The notes beneath the pieces were generated by a model, which worked only from the letters and a program-made list of their open reading frames with translations, had not been told where the DNA came from and searched no databases. Positions 1 through 11,600 of a stretch of 64,000 nt of DNA are shown one piece after another. Both the position numbers and the translations under genes were made by a program. Origin of the DNA: Cynocephalus volans (Eukaryota; Chordata; Mammalia; Dermoptera; Cynocephalidae); contig NC_084462.1 in the NCBI RefSeq assembly GCF_027409185.1, positions 26,449,577-26,513,576 on the forward strand, in the 5' to 3' direction. The number at the start of each line of letters is the position of its first letter. Position 1 is the stretch's first letter.

Positions 1-1514
1 TTATGCCTGTGCCCTGTCTCAGGGGATAGCAGGTGTGACTCCTCACTGTGAGGTCACAGCCCGCACCTGTTTGGGCAGAGTGAGGCAGGGTGCAGGGGTA
101 CATGTTTGGCTCCTGTGGGTAAAGCAGGGTTTGGGCTGCATTCTCCAGATACATCTGACCCTCTGAAGATAAAGCCCAGCTGGGGCGGGTATAACAGCTA
201 TTTGGGGGCTCACAGTCTGGTGGAGATAAGACACAAGCCATGTGGTGTTGTGGAGGGGCAGGGGGTCAAGCAATGGTGGGGCAGGGACAGGATACAGGGC
301 ATTCTGAGGCCTCCATAGGCCCAGGGGCCTACCAGCTATTGGGGCAGAGGAGTGGAGGAAGGTGGGGCAGTGCCAGGCTAGGTGCTGAGACTTCGAGCAG
401 AGAGCAAGCAGGGGTTGGAGGAAGAGGATGTATTAGGACTTGAGTGTGGTGAGTTTGAAGTACCTGGAGATCAGCCAGGCTGGGAATTAAGGAGTGCAGA
501 GAAAGACCCAGGGAAACTTGATAAGCACCTCCAATGCCGAGTTCTGGGATGCTCAGCACTGAAGGGAGCCACCGGAGGTCTCAGTTAGGAATCACTGGTA
601 TGTGTGTCATGAAAAAGCCAGAGGCAGACTGGTGGGCTGGGTGGCAGGGATTGAGGGTGGCATCCTGCAGGTTTGTGGGGGCTGAGCCAGGGTCCAGGTG
701 AGGTCCGTGACAATTGAGAGGCTGCAAGGTGCGGGCCAAGGCTGAGAGGGGGCACTTCTGCCCTGCAACCCAAGAGGGCAGGATGGTGTGGGAGAGAACA
801 GGGCCAGTGTAACTGGAGCCAGTCCAGCCTGCTCTCCACCTATGGACCCTAGCCAGTAACTGTCCAGCACCGGGTGCTCCTGAAGGAGGATGGGCCTACC
901 TCTTGAGCCTCCATGCCCTGGCTTAGCTTGTTGTCTTGTAGGGCCCAGTTCTGGAACTTCTGCCCCCCAGCCTCTCAGAATGCCTCCTCCTCTAACAGTG
1001 GGCATCTCTTTTCCCGAAGGAGGGACTGCATCCCCCCGCTGTGCCCTCGGAGGGGGAGCTACCAAGGAAGAGGTCCCTGCTAGGAAGAGCATTTGCTCCA
1101 GAAAGGGACAGATCTGGAACTTGGCTTGCGCTCCCCTCTAGCTCATTCTGCAGCCCTGGACCCACCTGTATGGCCTAGACACATAGTGGGAACCAGTACA
1201 AATCTAGTGAATGATGAACTAGTCACCTCCTCGCCAGATCTGCTTTTCTTCATCCATGCAATGAGAGAAACCTCTCTTTCCCACAGGGAAGAAGTGAGGG
1301 GTGAAGGGTTTTTAACAGGGGCATGGCACAACTGGATGTACATTCTGGGAAACTGCCTTTCGCCACACTGTGGAGCCTGGATTAGCCGGGGGAGGGGAGG
1401 GGTGGAGGAAGGTCAGAGAGAAGGCCTCTGCAGCCATCTGCCCAGAGCAGTCACAGGGAAACAGGGAATGGATGACAAATGTTTAGGAAGTAGAAGCAGA
1501 GGAGCTTTGATTCT

Positions 1515-1700
1515 TAAACTACTTATTTAATCCTCATGACAGCCCTGTGAGGCTGGTGTTGCTCTTACCCTCCATTTTAACCAATGAGGAAACTGAGGCC
1601 ATAAGAGGCCAAGGGGTCCCACAGCCAGGAAGCAGGGGAGCTGGGATTCAAACCCAGACAGTCTGGCTCCAGATCTCAGGCTTTTAACCGCTCCACTGTC
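1515..1700 (-). repeat. MIR SINE, antisense
   Basis: Reads as the complement of a MIR. It carries the antisense core 'gaggaaactgaggcc', then 'cacagccaggaagcaggggag', then 'ctgggattcaaaccc', which is the antisense of the tRNA-derived B-box part, and ends in the antisense of the 'taagagc' start. Old and diverged, as MIRs are. Confidence 0.7.
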
Positions 1701-2913
1701 CCAGCGTGTCAAATGACCAGATGTGCACGTAGGGAGACGCCCAGGCCATTGGGTCCCCTGGGACTGAGAGCCTGCAGAGCCAGCAGGGCTTGTCAAGGTT
1801 GTGTGTGTCAGTAAAAGCGAGGGGGCTCAGCAGAAGGGCTCCCACCCTCCAGAGGTGGCAAAGGCTGAGAGTTGCGAGAGGCATGAGGGCGTACTGGGCG
1901 CAGAGTGGCTCTTACGGCTGCTTCCCAGTGACGTTCCCCAGAGCAGGCCTCACCTCAGATGGGGAAATAAACCTGTACATGAGAACAGAGATGCTCGGTC
2001 CCACTTCACAGCTGTGGAAACTGGTGCTCAGAAACGCCAAGACCACTGTGTGCACCCCTCCCACTCACCCATACAGGGCAGCTTCCCAAGGGCTCTTAAT
2101 CCACACCTGTCCCTGTGACCACAGTGACCTCACTCCCAACCCCCCCCCCCCACTCTGCAGCAAAGCCCCAGCATATTCAAGGGTGTTAAGACCAGAAACC
2201 AGACCTGCCTTCTGCCAGGGTCATGAGATGAGTGCAGATATTCTTGGGGGGAAGGGTTGGAGAATTCCAGCTACATCCTCACTCTGGTGTGAGGCCCCAG
2301 TTCCGAGCCTGCCCTGTGGGGACAGTCTCTGGGGAGGGAAGGGGAGGAGTGGGTGGACTTGAGAACCAGCGCCCAGGTACCCCACAGCGAACCAGAGAAT
2401 GTGGCCTGTGTGTTCCCTTCCTTCATCGCAGGGGAGAGAAACCTCGTGTGCAGGCAGAGGATGGAAGTCACTCCAGGCTGGAGGGATGGCCTGCCCAAAG
2501 GTGGTCTGCGTGCTGCATGGGGAGCAGTGCAGAGAGGGAGCTGGAGGGGTGGAAGGGACTGTCCCACAGAGGCCAGCAGAATGGAAGGGGCCTTCACTGT
2601 AAAGCACGACGCTGGGTGGACCAGGGCTGGCCAATGCCCCTGAGGTCTTGAGAAGCACAGAGGACAGAGGATGTGAGCAGTCATGGTTAGGCAGCTTCCC
2701 AGAGGGTGGTGAAGGAGAGCAGAGTGAGGCCTTGTCTCCTCTTCTTATGTTGGGGGCCCCAAGGGTTTCCCCATAGGAGAATGGTTCATTGGAGGGGGTC
2801 ACTGCCCAGCCCAGAACAGAGGACCCTTAGTTCCGACCATCTCCCCCTGCCGCGCTGGGTTGTTGGGGTGCTCCCCTGAGGACAGAGCTGAGTGAGGGTG
2901 CAGGAGAAAGCGC

Positions 2914-2929
2914 GGGGGGGGGGGGGGGG
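2914..2929 (+). repeat. Poly-G run (16 G)
   Basis: Sixteen consecutive G followed by TGGG, about 250 bases before the candidate promoter. The run can form a G-quadruplex and is prone to length errors in sequencing, so its exact length is uncertain. Confidence 0.8.
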
Positions 2930-3089
2930 TGGGTTCCTGGCAGCGGAGGGTGCTGTCTGTGTCTTGTTTGGGAGCAGCCGCCAGGCAGCCTTTCCAGGTG
3001 CTGGGGGCCTAGTTCGCACTTTCTCCGGGGCTCCGTGGCCTCCTGTGGTGGGAGGGCGCTGAGGAGGGGGGCTCCCCGAAAGCCGAGCC

Positions 3090-3260
3090 CCGTGGCCCCA
3101 GCACGGTGTGGGCGGGGCTGCTGCGTCCCCGCCCCCTGGGCCACCGCGCACTGCGCCAGATCGATTGGTCGTCGGCCCATTGGCGGGGGCGGCGAGGCGG
3201 CCTCATCAATATTTTAAGGAATGACCCGGCCGTGGGGTCCGGAACTGCGTGGGGACTGAA
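3090..3260 (+). promoter_or_regulatory. Candidate CpG-rich promoter with paired inverted CCAAT boxes
   Basis: CpG-dense block with GC boxes at 3111-3118, 3127-3136 and 3182-3193. Two ATTGG motifs (inverted CCAAT) lie at 3164-3168 and 3179-3183, 15 bases apart start to start. A TATA-like TATTTTAAG starts at about 3210. Tandem CCAAT boxes at this spacing are typical of NF-Y-driven housekeeping promoters. It lies 4.7 kb upstream of the SH2B2 start codon on the same strand, so it could drive a first non-coding exon of SH2B2. No splice donor could be assigned with confidence. It may also be an alternative promoter, or unrelated. Confidence 0.5.
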
Positions 3261-6200
3261 GACTGGCCTTTTTTTTTCTCTCCTTTTCCAATTGTCAGCG
3301 CTATTTTTGCCCGAGGCTGACCGCCCGGGGTCTCCCGTCTGGGTTCCTGGCTGTGGTGTTAGGAGAGGCCATGGCTTAGAAAGACAATGAGCAGGGACTA
3401 GATTAGGCTACGCCTACCCCCTCCATCCCCTCCCCCTACTCCATCCCCTGCCTTACCCCGTTGAAGCCTCATCCCATCCAAGACGGGAACAAAAAACCTT
3501 CCTTTTTCCAGGAGGAGAAGCCAGACAGCCAGCGCCTAGAAAAACCCAGGGGTGAGGAACTGGGGGGGGGGGGTCTGCCCAGCCAGTGCCCCGCGGGAGG
3601 GCAGCACCTGCTCCCTGGCCCAGCCCTCAGAGAACAAGCCTGTGGAGGTGAGAGGCAACCCCCTACCTGCCCCTGGCCCCAGTGGGGTAACATCTGGGCC
3701 CCAGTCTTCAGTGTCCAAGGGCCATTGCTAATGCATTTGAATCAGGGGCCCCTACAGTCCACTGTTCCAGCACCCTTTTTTCTGATGGGGAAGCTGAGGC
3801 CCCAGGAGACTGAGGACCTAGCCCAAAATTCAGCCCAGATCTCAGTGACAGCACTGATCTGATCCGCAGGTCTTTTCTGGCATCCTAGGGCCATAGTGGG
3901 AAAGCTGGGATGCTGACCACAGAAACAAGAGGGTCAAGGGCCACCGGGATGATGGGAGCTCAGGGTGGAGGGTCAGTGGAAGAAGAGAGGGTTCTATACA
4001 GTCTAAAACACAAGGGGAATTTGAATTATTGGATGAGTGAGAAGGATGGTCCAGGCAGGAGAATGACACAGGCAGAGACAGAGGTAGGGACCCACAAGGA
4101 GCCACTGGAGGAGGAAGAGCCTGAGGCCTGCTGGATTCAACTCATAAACCTTCCAGACCAGCCGGGCAGTGGGGGCAGGGGTGAGGTGGTCCACTGTGGT
4201 CCCCTCCCCCTCAGGCCCTACCTTTCTCACATCTGGATTCATGGTCACCTGTACAATGACACAGGGCTCTGTCTGGTTGTCAGGGCACTGCCTGATCCCT
4301 GGAGTGGGCTGGCCCAATCCAGAGATTAGGGGAGCCCTGGCCCTGCCCTGTACTGCACACGGACTGTAATATTGCACAGACCACTTCCTGTGCCATCCTT
4401 CCAGGGAGGGTGGTCCTCATTTTCATTTTTGAAGTGAGGTGCAGAGGTTTGGGGTGTGGTCAGTGTCACTCGGGAAATCAATGCGGTCAGACCTTGCACC
4501 CAGGTCAGACAAAGTCATTGTATTTGGTCACCTCCCCAGTTCTGGCCCCAAGGGCAGTAGGGGACAGCATATCCCTGTCCCTGCCCTGGCTGAGCTTTCT
4601 TCCCCATGGCTTACGGCCTCCCCTCTGCAGAGAGCCATGTCTGGGCCTCAGTCTCTCCATCTGTGATTAGGTGTGGGGTGCCCTGCTGGCCCTGCTGCTT
4701 GGTGACCCTTACCTCTGGTTGCTCATCCCCTGTTTCTTCTGTGTGGCCCAGGCTGGTCCCAAGGGACACTGAGGGCTGCTGTGCCAGGCATCAGGCCCTT
4801 GGGCTCCTAGCCAGCCATCAGGGTTGGGGAGGTGAGGTCACACCGGGTTTTCCCAGCCAGCAGGAAGAGTGGGGAGGGACAGGGATTGATGCCTGAGAAC
4901 CCAGCACTGGGGCTGACTTCCTGCCTGCCCCATGTGGGGGCATAATTATCTCACACAGGGGCATCTGTGCCTTGCCTTCACAGGCTGCCATGTCACCCAT
5001 TCTGACCCCCCTAGTGACCCCAGTGGTACAGGGGGAGAGGTGGCCAGTGTACGGAGAACTGTCCTGCTGGATAAGTGAGCTTGGAGCACATGGATAGGGC
5101 CTAATGTGATTAGCTGCAGCCCCACCCCCACCCCAGGAAATGCCACACCCCCAGGTCAGGCTAAGGCCTTGACCTGGGCCCTCCACCTTCTCTGGAGGCC
5201 GAGGTGATGGTGGTGGTGGTGGTGATGATGGTGGTGGCAGTGGCGGTGGCAACAGGTGTATTCCTGCCTCCACCCCCAGGGGAAGGAGCAAGTGCCAAGA
5301 GCCTGGGATTTGACTCAGGCCTGCCTTCTGCCCCGAGGAGTGGCTGTGGCACATGGGGAGACAGACATGGAAACAGACACTAAAGCACCCTGCAACTGGC
5401 AACTTGCTAGAGGGACGTATGGGAGGGGACTATGTTTGCTCAGAGGAGATGCCTGTGCCAGCCTGGGCAGGGGAGGTGGGGAGCTCAGGGAAGGCTTCCT
5501 GGAGGAGGTGGCCCATACGTTAATTATTGAAGGGTGAGTAGGAGTTAGGTGAAAAGAGGAGGACGAGCAGAGCAGGAAAGAGGTCAGGCATGAGCAAAAC
5601 TCATGGTGCCTCAGCCCATATTCTCTCCTTACCCTCGTGGACTCTGAACACCAGCACCCTGTAACCCCCAATTGTCCTGATACGCTCTGCCTCCAAGTCA
5701 TTGCTCAGGCCCGCAGCACCCTCTTCCTGCCCTGTGCAGACATGAAGCCCAACACAGGCCCCCCACACACACCTTATTTCCCACCTCCACCCCTGGTGCC
5801 CTCCACCGCCATACTAGAGCAGGGTCTCAGAGGAGACCAGCTGGTTTGGAAACCTGTCCTCAGTGCTAAGTGGCCTCATCGGGTGGTCCTGTTTCCTCCC
5901 GGGAGCTGTCCTGTGGTTATTGACTGGAGATTGATGGCCAAAGTTGCCCCAAGGAAAGGGAATCCCCGTGGGTGCCCTATGGCCCAGAGTCCCTGTGAGC
6001 AGATCAGTTCACAGAAGTGGGGCGGCTATTTTTACCTGGCGTTTAATTACAGGGTTTGCCTCCCAGAGGAGAGATGAGATGGTGCTCCCGGGAGCTGTGA
6101 GGGAAGGGCATGCCAGGAAACATGGGAGCCTGGGAGGGCAGGTGAGGGCACGACCCTTCACCTCCGTTCCTTGGAAGGATGATCCCTTCTCCCCTAACGC

Positions 6201-6640
6201 TGGGCCAGCCTCCTCAGACAGGGGCTCCCCAGGGCAGGGCTATATCACCCCATTTATTCTCCACTGGTCATTTTCACCCTGGCCAGGATGGGGGGGGAGC
6301 ATGCACACAGCAAGCTGGGTCTGTCCCCCTAGGTGTGACAGCCACCTCAGGGGATGAGGAGGCAAGGCCCCCAACGGACTGACTGGACACACATCATGTT
6401 TAGCCATCCAGAGTGGTGAAGGGTGGAGGGGCCGGGAATAAGGACTAGGAAGCTGGGTGAGGAGGCAACTGGGATTCCTGGGTTGGGGCCTTTTCAAGAA
6501 GGTCAGATGTGGATGGGAGCACTGGAAGGAACAGGATTCCAGGAGGCGGGAATACCAGTGTGTGGGCCTCTGTGACAGAAGTCCTGAAGAAGCAGGGCTT
6601 TCAATGCTAGTACAAAAAACTGCTCATACTTGATCCACAG
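3261..6640. other. Non-coding stretch, likely SH2B2 first intron
   Basis: No coding exon was recognised. It holds a 12-base G run at 3562-3573, an antisense MIR-like fragment near 3775-3850, a GGT/GAT-type trinucleotide tract at 5204-5250 and an L2-like antisense fragment near 5440-5560. Near 6026-6034 is CTATTTTTA, close to but not a perfect MEF2 site. Confidence 0.5.
5204..5250 (+). repeat. Imperfect TGG/TGA trinucleotide repeat
   Basis: Runs of ggt and gat triplets with a few substitutions (gtgatggtggtggtggtgg, then gatgatggtggtggcagtgg). Microsatellite in non-coding sequence. Confidence 0.8.
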
Positions 6641-6644
6641 TGGG

Positions 6645-6735
6645 GGTGACGCCTGAGTCCTGGAGTCATGCAGACCTGGGTGAGAATCCTGGACCTGCCT
6701 TGTCACTCACAAGCTGTGTGTCCTTACCCAGCTGG
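6645..6735 (+). repeat. MIR SINE fragment, sense
   Basis: 'ctggagtcatgcagacctgg', then 'gtgagaatcctgg', then 'tcactcacaagctgtgtgtcc' follows the sense MIR order (tRNA-related part, B box, then 'agctgtgtgacctt'). Confidence 0.65.
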
Positions 6736-6754
6736 GACAAGCCTGGTGTGCCAA

Positions 6755-7345
6755 CCATATTCACTTGTTCATTCAGTGTTTACTGAGCACCTGCCGTATG
6801 CCCAGCACGGGTGACATAGCCACTTAGGACTGTCAAAACCTCCACCTTGTGAGACTGGCATTCTCGGGGAAGGGGCAGAGGAGGACACACTCCTGAGCAA
6901 GTACATGTATGCAACGGCCAGCAGCAGCATGGACAATGGAGGAAAGAAAGCAGGCAGCAGGCACAGAGCACGGCACAGGGTGGAGAGGGAGCATTTATGA
7001 TTCTCAGTAGTGAGGTCAGGGAAGGCTGTCGGACAAGACGATGTTTGAGCAGAAACCTGAAGGAGGCGAGGGAGGGTGGGGGAAGGGCAGCCAGGCTTGT
7101 GCAAAGGCCCTGAGGTGGGAATGCGGCTGGCACGCTTCTGGGAGGGCAAGGAGGCAGGTGCAGCCAGGGGAGAGTGGCAGGAGATAAGCCTGGAGAGGTA
7201 AATGGAGGCACACTGTGTCAGGCCTTGGGGGCTGTGGGTAGGACTTTGGCTTTTACTCCAAGTGTAATGGGAGCCATTTCAGGATTTTGACCAGAGGAGG
7301 GACCTGATCTGTCTTATGTTTTAGAAATGATGATTGGGCTCCTGG
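6755..7345 (-). repeat. L2 LINE 3' end, antisense
   Basis: Starts with 'cattcagtgtttactgagca', the antisense of the L2 3' terminus. It continues through 'agggaaggctgtc', 'gagcagaaacctgaaggagg', 'gcaaaggccctgagg' and 'ggactttggcttttactcc' in the usual antisense L2 order. Almost 600 bases, unusually well preserved for L2. Confidence 0.75.
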
Positions 7346-7894
7346 GTGGAGAATAGACTTAAGTGGGGGTGAGGTCAGGACCAGGGATCCCGTGAAGAAG
7401 CTGCTGAAGTACTGCAGGCAACAGAAAGGGTCATGTGGGTCCTGGGACACAGCAGTCTGGATGGGGAGGAGTGGAGGAGAGGTTGGGCTCTCTGCCTGTC
7501 TCGGAGACAGAGCCAACAGGATGGCATGTGACTTCTTCTGGTCCGCTAGGCTTTGGGGGCCCTCAGAAGAAGTTACTGAGAAATGTAAGGTCACTGAGGC
7601 TCATGGGGATCCCACTTAAAGGCATCTGTCATCCCAGCCTACTCTGCCAGCCCCAGGAGTGGCCTTGGGGTTCCCTGAGACTGCTGTTCGGGAAGAGAAC
7701 GAAGGCGAGGACTCCCCTGCTGCAGACACCACCCCTGCCTCTGCAGTTGGCTTCCTGTCACATATCCACGCTGCTCGGAAGGCCGCGTGCTTCGGCCCTT
7801 AACATGCACACAGAGTCCCGGGGAGCCAGAGGGAGTGGACGGGGGCGCACTGCTCCGAGGTCCCAAAGTCACTGTGCACTCTTCTCACCCTCAG

Positions 7895-7923
7895 CCGCAG
7901 GGGGCTGCCATGGGACGGGAGCC
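7895..7923 (+). other. SH2B2: SH2B2 exon 5' untranslated end (first coding exon)
   Basis: A pyrimidine-rich tract ending in TCAG at 7891-7894 gives an acceptor. The 29 bases to the ATG at 7924 are then 5'UTR. The reading frame is open for 163 codons upstream of the ATG, but that sequence lies across the acceptor and does not resemble SH2B2, so I treat it as intron. Confidence 0.65.
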
Positions 7924-7927
7924 ATGA
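7910..7927 (+). promoter_or_regulatory. SH2B2: Five-codon upstream ORF overlapping the SH2B2 start (ATGA)
   Basis: An ATG at 7910 opens the short frame M-G-R-E-P and stops with TGA at 7925-7927. That stop overlaps the SH2B2 start codon (ATGA, 7924-7927). The uATG has G at +4 but C at -3, a middling context. The main ATG has G at -3 (gccATGa). This geometry would allow leaky scanning or termination-reinitiation. Its use is an inference. Confidence 0.6.
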
Positions 7928-8646
7928 ATGGTGCCGCGCCCGGCCCCGCCGCCGCCCCGGTCCCCGTCCCAGACTGGCGGCAGTTCTGCGAGCTGCACGC
8001 GCAGGCGGCCGCCGTGGACTTCGCGCACAAGTTCTGCCGCTTCCTGCGAGACAACCCGGCCTACGACACCCCCGACGCCGGGGCCTCCTTCTCCCACCAC
8101 TTCGCCGCCAACTTCCTGGACGTCTTCGGTGAGGAGGTGCGCCGCGTGCTGGTGGCTGGGCCAGCGTCGCGGGGGGCGGCCGATCGCGCCGACGACGCCA
8201 TGGAGCCAGAGCCGGCGGGGACCGCGGCCCTCAAGGCGGCGGCCTACGGCCACTCGCGGAGCTCGGAGGACGTGTCGGCGCACGCGGCAACCAAGGCCCG
8301 CGTCCGCAAGGGCTTCTCGCTGCGCAACATGAGCCTGTGCGTTGTGGACGGCGTGCGCGACATGTGGCACCGGCGCGCCTCGCCCGAGCCCGACGCCGCC
8401 CCGCGCGCCACGGAACCCCTGGCCGAGCCGCGCGACAAGTGGACGAGGCGCCTGCGGCTGTCGCGGACGCTGGCGGCCAAGGTGGAGCTGGTGGATATCC
8501 AACGTGAGGGCGCACTGCGCTTCATGGTGGCCGACGACGCAGCCGCGGGCCCGGGGGGCGCCGCCCAGTGGCAGAAGTGCCGCCTGCTCCTGCGCAGGGC
8601 GGTGGCCGGCGAGCGCTTCCGCCTGGAGTTCTTCGTGCCTCCCAAG
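7924..8646 (+). CDS. SH2B2: SH2B2 coding exon 1 (residues 1-241)
   Basis: Holds the Pro/Ala-rich start, the dimerisation segment and the first strands of the PH domain ([20 protein letters not shown]). It ends in FFVPPK with donor AAG|GTGAGT, phase 0. Very GC- and CpG-rich, so the antisense strand is also open over long stretches by composition. Confidence 0.95.
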
Positions 8647-11600
8647 GTGAGTTCCTCCCCCCACCTGTCGCGTGGGCACAGCTGCATCGCTTATTCTGGT
8701 TGACGGGATGGAGCACGTGGTGTCAGGAGCCTGGTAGGTGGGCTTAGCTCATGGACAAGTCGCCCCTTCAATCCTGTTTCTCCCTCTGCGAAGTGAAAGG
8801 CGGCTCTGAGTGCGCGAGGGTTCCGGGGCACTGCTGGGTGTTGTGCAGGAGCCGGGGCCTGCCCTCCTTTCCTCCTCCTCAGCTGGGGCCCCAGGGCTGA
8901 GGCCTGCGGGGAGGAGGGCAGGGAGTGACAGTGGTACACTCTTGGGGAGGTCTGTGCCAGGCTCCAGTGCAGCCGCTGTCCAGGTGGCCCCTCTCTGGCC
9001 AGGGAAAAGCTAGGCTTCTTTCTGGCTGTCACCAGCGAGGCTGCTCACCTGAGTGCGCTGGCCCCTCCCCCTCTTGGGGGCGGGCCACCAGAACCCCCGG
9101 GGCACTTCGGTCTTCTGGAGGGTGGCAAAACTGCCTTGTTTGGAAAGTGGGAATACAAGGATACTTCACAAAGTTTGTGGAAGGGCCGGCCCGTGGCTCA
9201 CTTGGGAGAGCGTGGTGCTGACAACACCAAATCAAGGGTTAAGATCCCCTTATCGGTCATCTTTTTAAAAAAAAAGGAAAAAAAAAAAGTCCATAGGAAG
9301 ATAGAATTGAAAGATAATACCAATCTTTCCACAAACGTTTCAAAGTACCCTGGTAGCTGTTAACAGTAGCACCCCCTTTCTGAGAGCACACCGTGTGTCC
9401 AGCCCTCAGCATGGTGGGCAGTTGCTCATACAAACTCTCGTCCTCCTGGGACCCTGGCAAGGTGAGCACATGGTCCCCAGGTCACAGAAGAGAACACTAA
9501 TGACTACTCAGAGAGGGAATGTGGCCTGCCCAAAGTCACACAGCAGGTGGGTGGCAGAACTGAGCTAATTATACTCACTACCCCGGTGGTCCTGAGAATG
9601 AAAGGAGCGTGGAGGTGGGCGCCCCCTGTGCACTGAGAGGTTTGAGCAGGTGGGAGGTTGTGCCAGGGGAGCAGCTGGCAGTACCCCCAGGAACCACCCA
9701 GTCCCCCACCCACCTCAGGTGCACTCTGTCCCAGGTGCCGTCTCAGTCACCCTGAGCCTCTTGGCTCTCTCCACATGGGCCCTGGAGAAGTGACTTCCCA
9801 GGAACACACCTACTCTCTGAAGACTTTCCCGCCAAGTCCCAGACCTCCCAGATTTCCCAAGAGCTTTTCACCACTGAAGCCCCCCCACCCTTAGGTCCCT
9901 AAGAGAAATCATAGACTGCTAAGCCCAATTCCACTCCTTGTGAGACGGAGACTGAGCCCCATGAGGGGTGGGGCTTACCCGGGTTCACCCAAAGGGCAGG
10001 GGCAGAGGCCCAGGGCTCTACCGCCTCCAGCCCTGAGTGGCAGTCACAGCTGCCTGTCTGTAAATAGCGGTGTATGCCGCCCTCAGGGGAGAGGGCGCGG
10101 CAGCTGGTGCCCTCTCCTTTGTCCCCGCAGAGCCCGTTAACCACTGATGCAGAAAACAGGGTGCCTGCGGGGTCACTGGCCCTTCCCCAACCTCTGGGGA
10201 AGGCTGGTGGGTTCCTTCCCCTTGATCTGGCTTCAGAGCCTGTCTCCATGCAAGTGTTGGGGTATGTGGAGGTATTCAGGGGTGATCCAGGTGAGAGAGT
10301 GGATCAGGTTGGGTTTCCCAAATCTGTCTATTCCCAGGAGACCAGCTCCCAGGGTGCATGAGCCCCATGGGACACCCCTGCTGACCCCACCCCACTTCCT
10401 GTTCATCCACCCACAGTTCAGATCTCCCCTCGCCTGCTGGAGCCCTAGCTGCACTCTTGGAGCAGCTGGGAGCTTGGGGTCTGCGGGCTCGGGGCCATCT
10501 CTGGGGAGCCGTGGACTTTCCCACACACAGCCCTTGATGTCAGAGCCCCATGAGTCAGGTCTCCAGTTTCCAGCTCTTTCACCCCTGCAGGAAGAGTCTC
10601 CTGAACCCCAGGTCCACTCATGGCCTGTGGCGGGCCAGTCCTGGGGACCCAAGGAGCAAGGAGGCTGGCTGCCTCCACTGGGGAGCCGCCAGGAAACCAG
10701 CACTTGCAGCACTGGATGCAGACTTTAATGGGGGGAGGGCTGGATGTTCTGGAGCCGCAAGGAGGTGATGCTTGGGCTGCATAAGTGTTCAACAGATGGC
10801 GGAGGAACCACAGCACCTCCAGCCAGCAGGTGCCCAGCTGAAGGTCCCAGTCCAGGCCATCACTGCAGGCCTGTGTCTGCTCTACCTGGCGCAGGATCGC
10901 TGGCCTCACACCATGGTCAGCCAGCACCTCATCTCTGTGCCAAGCCCAGCCCCATGCCTGCTGGATGGTGGCCAGTGCTGCCAGGAATTCCCACCCACGT
11001 GCCCGCCAAATGTGCAGCCCTTCCTTTTCCTCCTAAGAAATTCCCTGTCCCAGAGCCCGAGCCCTGCCGGGAATCCCAGTCTTAGGCCAACTCCAGGGGG
11101 CCTCAGGGCTGTGGCTGGGAGCTTCAAGGCGGAGAGAGTAGGGCCAGGCCTAGAGTGGCCCTCCCAGGGACCCCTGCCAGCTCACCTTCGCTAAACCCTG
11201 CAGCGTTGTTGGGAACACGAGTTCTTTTTACCCACACCTGGTGACAAGACCCTGACCACTCCACAGCCCTGCTCTGGAAAGTCTAGTCTAAAGCAGAAGA
11301 CCAGCATTTTTTTTTTTTTTAATGAACTAGAATAGAATAGAAAATAGCACACTCCAGCACACACAATAAGGGTAAATATAGTCTGACGGAACGTTTGTTT
11401 CATAGGTATTTTTACCTAGGTATATGTGTACTGGGCCACAATGTCAAATGTATTTCTTACTGAGGTCAAAGTCAAAAATGTGAAAACCACAGATCCATTG
11501 GGTGCCCTGGGCAGAGGGCAGCCTGGGAGGGCTTCACCCCTCAAGTCTTGGAGGTAGAAGACTCAGATGTCAACCCCAGTTCTGTCCTTGGCTTACTGTG

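Larger units (their letters stand above)
1..3000. other. 5' flank or first-intron sequence of SH2B2, no coding exon seen
   Basis: Moderately GC-rich, mostly single-copy-looking sequence. No reading frame here resembles a known protein, and none is flanked by convincing splice sites. It contains one antisense MIR (about 1515-1700), a 12-base C run at 2140-2151 and a 16-base G run at 2914-2929. If SH2B2 starts upstream of the window this is intron 1. If it starts at the CpG-rich block near 3.2 kb this is intergenic. The sequence alone does not decide. Confidence 0.5.

Noticed and set aside
607..1092. 161-codon minus-strand frame near the left edge
   Set aside because: No domain, no splice or promoter context, and composition typical of random open frames in GC-rich intronic DNA.
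2221..2802. 193-codon minus-strand frame
   Set aside because: No family resemblance. The overlapping frames on the other strand are equally long, which indicates chance.
7891..8679. Long open frame (262 codons) on the minus strand over SH2B2 coding exon 1
   Set aside because: It is antisense to a strongly conserved exon of extreme GC content. The protein has no recognisable domain and is explained by composition.
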